This document shows, piece by piece, positions 1 to 6,011 of a DNA stretch of 6,029 nucleotides. Source of the stretch: Desulfuromonas sp. SDB (lineage in GTDB: Bacteria; SDB-A); the NCBI GenBank assembly GCA_001412365.1, contig LKUE01000419.1, positions 1 to 6,029 of the forward strand, read 5' to 3'. Both the position numbers and the translations under genes were made by a program. The notes below the pieces were generated by a model. It searched no databases and was not told the DNA's origin. It saw only the letters and a program-made list of their open reading frames with translations. Each line of letters begins with the position of its first letter. Position 1 is the stretch's first letter.

Positions 1-186
1 TGATATTTACCTGATTGACATTTAATTTACCCATCTTGAATCTCATCCCCACTCCACCTGGAGATTGATAGACCATGGAAACACCAGGTGAAGGTGTAAA
101 ACCCTCACTGAAATCAAAGGTTTCCGCAGTTAAATTGCCAATGAGTAATAGGAAAGAAAGAAAGAAAGAAAGAAAGAAAACTTCAT
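1..186 (-). CDS. Secreted or outer-membrane protein, 5' end only, apparently phase-variable and OFF
   Basis: Minus-strand gene cut by the left window edge. ATG at 186-184 follows a strong Shine-Dalgarno (GAGAGGGG, 6-base spacer). The start runs through a 28-base TTTC tract. As written it encodes MKFSFFLSFFLSYYSLAI and stops at TAA (132-130). The frame that stays open to the window edge is offset by one base: it reads LLLIGNLTA, then ETFDFSEGFTPSPG, then VSMVYQSPGGVGMRFKMG, then KLNVNQVNI. That frame has no ATG, GTG or TTG upstream of the tract before an in-frame TAA. Adding one tetranucleotide joins it to the ATG and gives a 22-residue signal peptide (MK, Phe/Leu/Ser core, cleavage at LTA|ET). 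The mature start, with Gly-rich short strands, would fit a surface beta-protein, but I do not recognise the family. A sequencing or assembly slip in the tract is the main alternative. Frame logic is seen directly; phase variation is inferred. Confidence 0.72.
152..179. repeat. Tetranucleotide microsatellite (GAAA)7 inside a signal-peptide coding region
   Basis: Seven perfect GAAA units on the plus strand (TTTC on the coding minus strand), followed by one extra A. It begins six bases after the minus-strand ATG. A tetranucleotide unit changes the reading frame by one base per copy gained or lost. Counting from the ATG, 5, 8 or 11 copies fuse the start to the downstream open frame; 7 copies stop at 132-130, and the third frame meets a TGA soon after (in the Thr-Phe-Asp region of the open frame). 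Read as codons the tract cycles Phe-Leu-Ser-Phe in every frame, so it always makes a hydrophobic core. This is the layout of contingency loci known from Haemophilus and Neisseria. Confidence 0.9.
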
Positions 187-409
187 CTTTTACCCCTCTC
201 GATTAAGTTTTCAGTATTTTAATGGATATTTTTTATTAAGTAAACTTTTATGTAATCTAAGTGCTATAAATTGTGTAAAATCCTCATTAATGATCATTTT
301 ATATTTATTAAAATCAACATTCATATTATCATTAATTGTATTATTGAAAAACAATGAAGTTTCAAAGTGATACAGATAAAATCATTTTACAATTTTAAAC
401 CATAAGTAT
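187..409. promoter_or_regulatory. Divergent intergenic region, AT-rich, presumed back-to-back promoters
   Basis: About 220 bases between two divergent starts, strongly AT-rich, without an open frame worth calling. It should hold promoters for both directions, but I see no convincing -35/-10 pair: TTGAAA at 344-349 lacks a good -10 at normal spacing, and a TTTACA on the minus strand is equally unsupported. It contains a 10-base palindrome AATGATCATT (289-298) and a 9-base inverted pair ATTAATGAT (286-294) / ATCATTAAT (328-336) whose arms are 42 bases apart. These could be operator sites or chance in AT-rich DNA. Confidence 0.4.
193..200 (-). promoter_or_regulatory. Shine-Dalgarno for the minus-strand gene
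   Basis: On the minus strand GAGAGGGG is followed by a six-base spacer (TAAAAG) and ATG at 186-184. This fixes the start in front of the repeat tract, and so supports reading the tract as coding. It matters because no start codon exists in the downstream open frame before the tract. Confidence 0.7.
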
Positions 410-475
410 ATGAAGCACAATTTACTTTTAATAATTCTTCTGATTTGGATTTTATTACCCTGTTTATGCCTTTCC
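410..475 (+). other. Signal peptide of the repeat protein
   Basis: Residues 1-22: basic MKH start, a Leu/Ile/Trp core (LLLIILLIWILLP), then CLCLS before QQAD. Ser at -1 and Cys at -3 are small residues compatible with signal peptidase I. A lipoprotein signal is less likely because the residues before C18 (LLP) and C20 (PCL) do not fit the lipobox. Confidence 0.75.
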
Positions 476-2563
476 CAACAAGCGGATATAGAAAACTTAA
501 ACTACAGCTTAGAGGACATCTGCCCATTGGATTCAGTGTTGGGATTGATTAATCTGAGTATTGAGGATCTGGGTTACCATCCTCAGCATTACTGGATATC
601 CTACCCCCATCCTGATCAGATCCCTTACACTCTTCCGGTATTCAGCGATCTTTTTGCCCAACCCCAATTCATTTATCCCTATATACGGCAGGCAGCCCGG
701 GAGTTTCAGGTTTATTCTGATTCCCAACAGGTGGACAGCAATCCTCAGTTTCTGTATAAGCTAAGCCATCATCTGGGGATAAACCGGATTTACACCGGTT
801 TCCGCTCCTACCGATCAAACCTGGAGTTATTTGAAACCTCCGGGGACTCCTCAGAGATTTTAACTGAACTGCGCCTGCTTGAAAAATCGCTGGATTATGT
901 CGAGGAAATTTCCCTCAAATGGGGATACTTAGCTGATTCAGGTCAACAATATGCTCAATGGAGACAAAACCGTAATTTATGGTTTGATTGTTTTAATAAT
1001 AATAGCAGGGGACAGAAATACTATGCAATTCTGCTGTACAACCTGGCGGAAACAGTAAACCAACTGAACCTGGGACTGAGAAATGTTGATCGGGAATTGA
1101 TCATTTCATATTTAAGTAACTGCCAATCAGATGATCCAGATCAGTTGAGATTAAGGGAAGATATCTACGACAAAATTGACTTTGCCAGTTTATGGTACGG
1201 CAGTTTGAAATTATCGGAACTAGCTGGCTATTTAGTAGTCCATGGTAAAAACTCCGAGTTAATCCCTGATACCACCCTCTCTCTTTTCACTCCCCTGGGT
1301 CAGGTCATTATCGGCGGCAGCGGAGAAGACAGTTTCATCTGTGGTGATGAACCAATTTTAGCAATGGTGGATTGGGGCGGTTCTGACTATTACCTGAGCA
1401 AGCCTGATTCCGGAAATTTTTATTTAATCCTGCTTCTGGACTGGCAGGGAGATGATATTTATCAATCCGTTCAAACTCCCGGTCTAGCCTGTGGTATTTT
1501 AGGCATTTCCATTCTGGTGGATGTTGAGGGAAATGATCATTACACTGCTGACCGCAACAGTTGGGGGTGGGCTGACCTGGGATTTTCCGCTTTGTACGAC
1601 CTGGATGGGGACGACTACTATTCCTGCGGGCAGCAGGGTTTGGGGGCAAGTTATTCCGGAGTGGGAATTTTAGCTGATTTTAAGGGTGAAGATCAATACT
1701 CTATTTATCAGGAAGGTATTGGGTTCAGCGCTTACGGAGGCATCGGTATCTGTGCTGACCGGGAGGGAGATGATTTTTACTACGCTGAACCGGAAGCGGA
1801 GAAAGCAGGATTAGAAGGAGATTATCACTCCGGGGGAAAAATTCTGAGTAATTTAGCCATGGGAGCAGGATGGGGACGCCGGGCGGATATGACTGATGGG
1901 CATTGCTACGGAGGAGGATTGGGCATGTTAATTGATCTGGAGGGAGACGATGATTACTACGCAGGTAATTGGGCCCAGGGGGTAGGTTACTGGCTGGGGA
2001 TGGGATTTCTATACGACGGTAAAGGTAATGATATCTACCAGAGCTGTTATTTTGCCACCGCTTCCGGAGCCCATTATGCCATGGGGGCAATGATAGATGA
2101 AGGGGGAAATGACTTCTACCAGATGTGGGGAGATTCAGTGGAAGTCCCGGAATGGGGATGGGCGGGAGCGGGGATTAGTTTCGGCTGGGATTATGTAATT
2201 GCCCTGCTGGTCAATTTAGGCGGAGATGACTTTTACCAGGCAAAAAAAATTGCACTGGGTTGTTCCCAGATAAGATCCAATGCTCTGTTCATAGATATCA
2301 GCGGTGACGACTGCTACCAGTTCCCCCAACAGCAGCAGGGGATGGGATCTTCGGACTTCCGGGATTACTATGTGAAACCATTTTACTGTTTCAATAAAAG
2401 CATTGGAATTTTTATTGACCAGGGAGGAGAGGATAAATACTTAAACTACCTCTATTGCCCTGATCAATTAATCCCCTCCTCCATCTGGTCTAACAATTCT
2501 TTCTGGCTAAACCCTGAATCCACCTATCTGGACTGCTACGGGGTAGGGATTGATCTTCCGTGA
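410..2563 (+). CDS. Secreted DxxGxDxY-repeat protein, predicted beta-solenoid, unknown function
   Basis: 717 residues. The start is chosen because it opens a clean signal peptide: MKHN, hydrophobic core 5-17, likely signal peptidase I cut near LS|QQ (22/23). C18 and C20 lack a proper lipobox. Residues ~25-290 are mixed, helix-rich and rich in Tyr, Trp and Asn; I recognise no domain. Residues 302-678 carry 13 copies of DxxGxDxY (anchors at 302, 321, 344, 371, 397, 423, 450, 509, 536, 563, 602, 629, 670), mostly 26-27 apart, with GxG-rich linkers such as QGLGASYSGVGILAD. This suggests a solenoid with one turn per repeat. The GGxGxD flavour recalls RTX calcium repeats, but the period is three times longer. 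The mature part has about 14 Cys and no membrane segment. No Shine-Dalgarno is visible before the ATG. It ends four bases into the next gene, in GVGIDLP, which looks like the start of another repeat. Surface or periplasmic location is inferred; function unknown. Confidence 0.85.
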   Translation: MKHNLLLIILLIWILLPCLCLSQQADIENLNYSLEDICPLDSVLGLINLSIEDLGYHPQHYWISYPHPDQIPYTLPVFSDLFAQPQFIYPYIRQAAREFQVYSDSQQVDSNPQFLYKLSHHLGINRIYTGFRSYRSNLELFETSGDSSEILTELRLLEKSLDYVEEISLKWGYLADSGQQYAQWRQNRNLWFDCFNNNSRGQKYYAILLYNLAETVNQLNLGLRNVDRELIISYLSNCQSDDPDQLRLREDIYDKIDFASLWYGSLKLSELAGYLVVHGKNSELIPDTTLSLFTPLGQVIIGGSGEDSFICGDEPILAMVDWGGSDYYLSKPDSGNFYLILLLDWQGDDIYQSVQTPGLACGILGISILVDVEGNDHYTADRNSWGWADLGFSALYDLDGDDYYSCGQQGLGASYSGVGILADFKGEDQYSIYQEGIGFSAYGGIGICADREGDDFYYAEPEAEKAGLEGDYHSGGKILSNLAMGAGWGRRADMTDGHCYGGGLGMLIDLEGDDDYYAGNWAQGVGYWLGMGFLYDGKGNDIYQSCYFATASGAHYAMGAMIDEGGNDFYQMWGDSVEVPEWGWAGAGISFGWDYVIALLVNLGGDDFYQAKKIALGCSQIRSNALFIDISGDDCYQFPQQQQGMGSSDFRDYYVKPFYCFNKSIGIFIDQGGEDKYLNYLYCPDQLIPSSIWSNNSFWLNPESTYLDCYGVGIDLP
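1313..2443 (+). repeat. 13 coding repeats, DxxGxDxY, period 26-27 residues
   Basis: Encodes residues 302-678 of the repeat protein. The invariant core is G at position 4, D at 6 and an aromatic (nearly always Y) at 8, preceded by a hydrophobic strand such as GILVD or LFID. Copy-to-copy spacings are 19, 23, 27, 26, 26, 27, 59, 27, 27, 39, 27, 41. The long steps equal one turn plus insertions of about 32, 12 and 14 residues. The copies differ at DNA level, so this is an old protein repeat and not a recent tandem duplication. The first copy (GGSGEDSF) is degenerate, with F in place of Y. The stretch is visibly more GC-rich than the next gene, partly from Gly and Asp codons. Confidence 0.9.
2545..2563 (+). 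promoter_or_regulatory. Shine-Dalgarno and GTGA start/stop overlap
   Basis: AGGGA at 2545-2549 lies 10 bases before GTG at 2560, and the GTG shares bases with the upstream TGA (2561-2563). No other usable start occurs before the cyclase core, so GTG is well supported. Such 4-base overlaps normally mean one mRNA and coupled translation. Confidence 0.75.
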
Positions 2564-5500
2564 AATTATTTAAAGAATTAGATAAGCTGCTTGATCAGGA
2601 TAGTTACAATGAATTTTATAAAACTTCTTCCGGAAAGGAAAAATTAAATCTTCAGGAAGGGGAACGAAGGAATGTAACAATCCTATATGCCGATCTCAAG
2701 GGTTTCACCTCTTTATCAGAAATATTGGATCCGGAACAGCTTAGGGAAATTGCCGACCGGATACTGCAGCTGTTCACTATTTCAATAAAAAAATACGGTG
2801 GTTATGTAGATAAATACGAAGGCGATCTGGTAATGGCTTTATTTGGAGCAAAAAAAACTACCGAACAGGATACTCCACGGGCAATATCTGCCGGTCTATC
2901 CATGATTGAAAAGCTTAAGGAATTCAACCACGCTTTACATAAGATCGAAGGATTTGAAAACTACAGCTTCCAGGTCAGGATAGGGATAAATTCAGGATTA
3001 GTTACTACAGGAAGAGTCGGTGAAAAAAGGGAAGGTGACTTTACCGTATACGGGGATCCAGTTAATCTTGCTTCCCGTTTGGAATCTAATGCTCCGGTAA
3101 ACCGCATCATGATAACCCAGGCAACCATGGAACAGGTAAACAAATGGTTTGAATTTGACAATTTAACTGAAATAATGGTTAAAGGCAAATCCAAGCCAAT
3201 TCCAGTATGTGTAGTCAAAAACCAAAAAAATAAAAATGTTTTATCTGAAGATGTTCATGCACCAATCATGGTGGGCAGAGAAAAGGAATTAAACCAGATT
3301 TATGAAATATACCAAAAAATTGGCAAACAGCAGGATCATTTTTCGGTAACAGTTATTGGCATCAGGGGGAAAGCGGGAATAGGGAAAACCAGATTTATCT
3401 CTGAATTTTTAAGCAAGATAGGTCCACGAAGAAATATTTTATGGGGGGAACCACCCCGCTATGCTCAATATCCTTACTGTCTTTTCAACTCTCTGTTAAA
3501 AAATTTCTTTGAATTGACATCAAATCACTCCATAGATTTAGAGGAATTTAATACAGCTTGGAATAAATTCATAACATCTTTATATGAAGATGATATTTTT
3601 GAAGAATTAGAAGATGCAGCAAATCTTATTGCAAATGTATTAGGAATTAAAACTGATGACCCCAGACTGAATCTGGGAACAGAAGAAAGAAAAATTCACC
3701 TTAAGTCAGCTATAAGGTTATTTTTAACTGCCCTGGCTGTAAAAGAAAATAAATCAAATAAACCTTTGGTTATAATTCTGGAGGACCTTCATTTAAGTGA
3801 TGAAATCTCCAGGGAAATTCTGGATTATTTTCTTACCTGTCTGGATATTCAGGAACTATCCCTAGATATCATGATCGTAATATCTTACCGGGACGAATTT
3901 AATTTAAGCAGTCAAATTATTGACCAAAGTCAATTTCAGGAAATAAATCTGAAACCGCTGGGGGTAAAACAACTTAAAATTCTATTAGTGAATTTAAGCA
4001 AAGATCAGGAAATGGACGAGATGATCATAAAAAATCTAATGATAAAATCCCAGGGTAACCCCCTTTATTTAAGAGAATGGATTAAATTGATTAACAATCT
4101 TAAAGATATAAAGGTAAATGAACTGCCTTTGCCGGATAGTTTAAATGCATTGATCTTATCCAGAATTGACCAACTCCCCCCAAAACCAAAAAAGTTACTC
4201 CAAACATTATCTGTTTTTGGAGAGAAGTTCAGCTACGATTTAGTAGCGAAATTATACCAAAAATTTGATGATGGTAATGATTTAAAATTCCTGCTGGAAA
4301 TATTGACAATTTCCGGATTTATTGAGAAAGATTTAGATTTTCAATCAGGTCAGTTTTCATTTACCAATATTTTAATTCAGCAGGTTGCCTACCAGTCCAT
4401 GCTAATTTCCAACCGGAAAATCTTACATAAGCTGGCAGCTGAAATAATTGAAGAAAATTATACAGAAAGACTGGAAGATTACATCTATCAGCTGGCTGAT
4501 CATTATAAAAACACCGATAATAAACAAAAAGCGATGACTTACCTGAATCAAGCAGGTCAAAAAGCAATGTTTAATGAAGATTATCCCCAGGCTTATGAGT
4601 TTTACTCCATCCTGAATAAATTTTATCAAGCGGATGGCATCTCCATCACTCAATTGACGGTTAAAAAAACTCCCGTTGACAATAACCTAAAATATTACAT
4701 TGAAATGCTGCTCGATCTTTGCCGGGTTTGTCTGGTATTAGGCTACTGGCAGGAGACAGAAAGATATTTACAGTTAACTGTAACTTACCTGGAATCCCAG
4801 AAGCGAAGCCATTTATTGGGAACTGCCTATAATGAAATAGGAAAATTTTTACTGCAGAAGGGAAAAATACAAGAAGCCATTGGATGTTATAAAAAAGCAG
4901 AGAAAATCTTTTCCGATCCTCCTGACCCTCAACAACTTTTTATCACCTACGATGGAATGGGTATTGCCCACACCGTACAAAGTGAATATCAGGAAGCGCT
5001 AAATTATCTTCAGAAAAATTATAAATTAGCAAAGACAACTAATAATCTAGATAATCTTTCAACCGTAATTGGCCATATTGGAATAATCCATAATATGACC
5101 GGAAATAAACAAAAAGCACTAAAGTGTTTTTTCGAGCAATCAGAAATATCTAAGAAGATACAGGGAAAAAAAGGTTTATCCGCTGCTTACGGAAATATCG
5201 GCACTTTATTTATGGAAACGAAGAAAAACAGGCAGGCTTTGGAATATCTGGAAAAAGATCTACATCTATGCCTGGAGATTGGAGACAAGCGGGGTTTGGG
5301 AATAACCTATACCAATATGGGGATAGTATACTTTCAGCTGAAGAAATTGAAGGAAACATTATCTTACCTCAATAAAGCAAAAAAGATATCTGAAGATTTA
5401 GGGGATCGGGAAGGATTAGCCATTGCCTACGGGTATCTGGCGGATGTTTTTTTCCAACAACAAAATATGGAGAAGGCAATTGAATTTATTAATAAAAGTT

Positions 5501-5847
5501 TAGAACTTTGTACCGAAATAAATAATTTATACTTTAAAAGCCATTTTATTGAAAAAAAATCAGAGTATTTATTCACTCTGAACAAAATAAGTGAATCAGA
5601 AAAAGCAGCTATTCAATCCAGGGACATTGCTGAGGAGATTCAATATTATCCCGCCTATATTAGCGCTCTAAGTCAACTAATTATAATTAAAATTTCGAAA
5701 GTTGAAGACCGTGATTCAGCTGAAAAATTAATTGATCAATTTATAGAAAAAACAAAGAAATACAAATCAGATTCTGATTTACAGTCAACAATTGATAATG
5801 CTTTAAGTAATATCAATAAATTTATAAATAAAAAATGGCTTAAATAA
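2560..5847 (+). CDS. Class IIIb adenylate cyclase - STAND/AAA ATPase - TPR protein
   Basis: 1095 residues, cytoplasmic, no signal or membrane segment; predicted to make cAMP from ATP. Cyclase domain ~35-220: metal Asp D45 (ILYADLKGFTS) and D89 (DKYEGDLVMALFG), adenine-specifying K85 and T162, transition-state N169 and R173 (FTVYGDPVNLASRLE). The spacings match class IIIb enzymes such as cyanobacterial CyaC. ATPase ~235-515: VGRE entry, Walker A GKAGIGKT (270-277), Walker B-like VIILEDLHLSDE (404-415), SYRDEF (442-447), NPLYLREW (500-507). A winged-helix-like part follows (525-600: LPDSLNALILSRIDQLP; SVFGEKFSYDLV), then FTNILIQQVAYQSML (601-615). TPRs ~716-1027 serve protein contacts. Domain order resembles mammalian soluble adenylyl cyclase, with one cyclase domain instead of two. 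Translation is likely coupled to the upstream repeat protein. Guanylate cyclase activity is unlikely given K85/T162. The regulating ligand is unknown. Confidence 0.93.
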   Translation: MKLFKELDKLLDQDSYNEFYKTSSGKEKLNLQEGERRNVTILYADLKGFTSLSEILDPEQLREIADRILQLFTISIKKYGGYVDKYEGDLVMALFGAKKTTEQDTPRAISAGLSMIEKLKEFNHALHKIEGFENYSFQVRIGINSGLVTTGRVGEKREGDFTVYGDPVNLASRLESNAPVNRIMITQATMEQVNKWFEFDNLTEIMVKGKSKPIPVCVVKNQKNKNVLSEDVHAPIMVGREKELNQIYEIYQKIGKQQDHFSVTVIGIRGKAGIGKTRFISEFLSKIGPRRNILWGEPPRYAQYPYCLFNSLLKNFFELTSNHSIDLEEFNTAWNKFITSLYEDDIFEELEDAANLIANVLGIKTDDPRLNLGTEERKIHLKSAIRLFLTALAVKENKSNKPLVIILEDLHLSDEISREILDYFLTCLDIQELSLDIMIVISYRDEFNLSSQIIDQSQFQEINLKPLGVKQLKILLVNLSKDQEMDEMIIKNLMIKSQGNPLYLREWIKLINNLKDIKVNELPLPDSLNALILSRIDQLPPKPKKLLQTLSVFGEKFSYDLVAKLYQKFDDGNDLKFLLEILTISGFIEKDLDFQSGQFSFTNILIQQVAYQSMLISNRKILHKLAAEIIEENYTERLEDYIYQLADHYKNTDNKQKAMTYLNQAGQKAMFNEDYPQAYEFYSILNKFYQADGISITQLTVKKTPVDNNLKYYIEMLLDLCRVCLVLGYWQETERYLQLTVTYLESQKRSHLLGTAYNEIGKFLLQKGKIQEAIGCYKKAEKIFSDPPDPQQLFITYDGMGIAHTVQSEYQEALNYLQKNYKLAKTTNNLDNLSTVIGHIGIIHNMTGNKQKALKCFFEQSEISKKIQGKKGLSAAYGNIGTLFMETKKNRQALEYLEKDLHLCLEIGDKRGLGITYTNMGIVYFQLKKLKETLSYLNKAKKISEDLGDREGLAIAYGYLADVFFQQQNMEKAIEFINKSLELCTEINNLYFKSHFIEKKSEYLFTLNKISESEKAAIQSRDIAEEIQYYPAYISALSQLIIIKISKVEDRDSAEKLIDQFIEKTKKYKSDSDLQSTIDNALSNINKFINKKWLK
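2662..3219 (+). other. Class IIIb cyclase catalytic domain
   Basis: Residues 35-220 of the cyclase protein. All six active-site positions are present: D45 and D89 (two metals, 44 apart), K85 and T162 (adenine recognition), N169 and R173 (transition state, 4 apart). Thr at 162 instead of Asp defines the IIIb group, whose studied members are often stimulated by bicarbonate. Class III enzymes work as dimers, and with one domain per chain this one should homodimerise. Confidence 0.92.
3262..4104 (+). other. STAND/AAA-type ATPase domain
   Basis: Residues 235-515. Walker A lysine K276 and T277 are intact. The Walker B region reads ILEDLHLSDE, where the usual form in cyclase-linked ATPases is LEDLHWAD; the acidic pair E408/D409 is kept and Trp is replaced by Leu. 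The YRDE and NPLYL motifs downstream are standard. In STAND proteins nucleotide state switches an effector domain on ligand binding to the C-terminal repeats; applying this to the fused cyclase is inference. Confidence 0.88.
4705..5640 (+). repeat. TPR array with 40-residue period
   Basis: Encodes residues ~716-1027. Six clear repeats start at 756 (AYNEIG), 796 (TYDGMG), 836 (VIGHIG), 876 (AYGNIG), 916 (TYTNMG) and 956 (AYGYLA), exactly 40 apart. Each continues with a second helix such as QEALNYLQK or RQALEYLEKD. Weaker copies flank them near 716 and 996. Forty-residue TPRs form an extended superhelix and are typical of sensors that bind peptides or partner proteins. Confidence 0.9.
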
Positions 5848-5865
5848 TTCTATTCATCCAGTTAA

Positions 5866-5874
5866 CCCCCCCCC
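5866..5874. repeat. C9 homopolymer tract in intergenic DNA
   Basis: Nine consecutive C, 18 bases after the cyclase gene's stop. Not within a gene visible here. It could pair weakly with ATGGTGGGTT (5892-5901), but the stem needs an internal loop and has no T-run after it, so it is not called as a terminator. Confidence 0.85.
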
Positions 5875-5907
5875 ATCTGTATTCTATTATTATGGTGGGT
5901 TGTGGGC

Positions 5908-5965
5908 ATTAGTGTCCATTCGTGTTCTTGGCGGGGAAGTGTGCAGGGATTCGTGTAAATTAGTG
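5908..5965. repeat. Two copies of an ATTnGTGT-type extragenic repeat
   Basis: ATTAGTGTCCATTCGTG (5908-5924) and ATTCGTGTAAATTAGTG (5949-5965) match at 13 of 17 positions, 41 bases apart, and each is itself two ATTnGTG half-units 10 bases apart. I recall similar extragenic sequence in several environmental bacterial genomes, which would make this part of an interspersed family, but I cannot check its copy number. Confidence 0.6.
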
Positions 5966-5973
5966 GGTAAATG

Positions 5974-6011
5974 GCTGTTTTCCAAACAGCTTGGCAGTAC
6001 TGCTGTACTGC
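5974..6011. repeat. Pair of adjacent short hairpins
   Basis: GCTGTTT-TCC-AAACAGC (5974-5990) is a perfect 7-base stem with a 3-base loop. GCAGTAC-TGCT-GTACTGC (5994-6011) is a perfect 7-base stem with a 4-base loop, and also contains the 10-base palindrome GCAGTACTGC (5994-6003). Only three bases separate them. No T-run follows, so neither is a standard intrinsic terminator; together with the repeats before them they look like a REP-like or mobile extragenic element. They could still stabilise the 3' end of the operon mRNA. Confidence 0.65.

Noticed and set aside
152-179. Repeat tract read as simple non-coding microsatellite
   Set aside because: The Shine-Dalgarno, the ATG six bases before it and the signal-peptide-like open frame directly after it make a coding role far more likely.
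344-376. TTGAAA / TACAGA as a sigma-70 promoter for the repeat protein gene
   Set aside because: The -10 matches only about three of six positions and spacing is poor; not strong enough to call.
533-764. Short open frames on both strands in the 5' part of the repeat protein gene
   Set aside because: They overlap the signal-bearing real frame and show no protein-like features.
1335-2090. Minus-strand open frames of 104 and 121 codons inside the repeat protein gene
   Set aside because: They are antisense shadows of Gly/Asp-rich repeat codons, Pro/Arg/His-rich and without a ribosome site, opposite a clearly real gene.
2961-4653. Minus-strand open frames opposite the cyclase gene (64-85 codons class)
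   Set aside because: They lie within well-conserved cyclase, ATPase and TPR coding sequence; none has a recognisable domain or start context.
5864-5901. Possible terminator hairpin between the C9 tract and ATGGTGGGTT
   Set aside because: The stem needs a 4x1 internal loop and no T-run follows.
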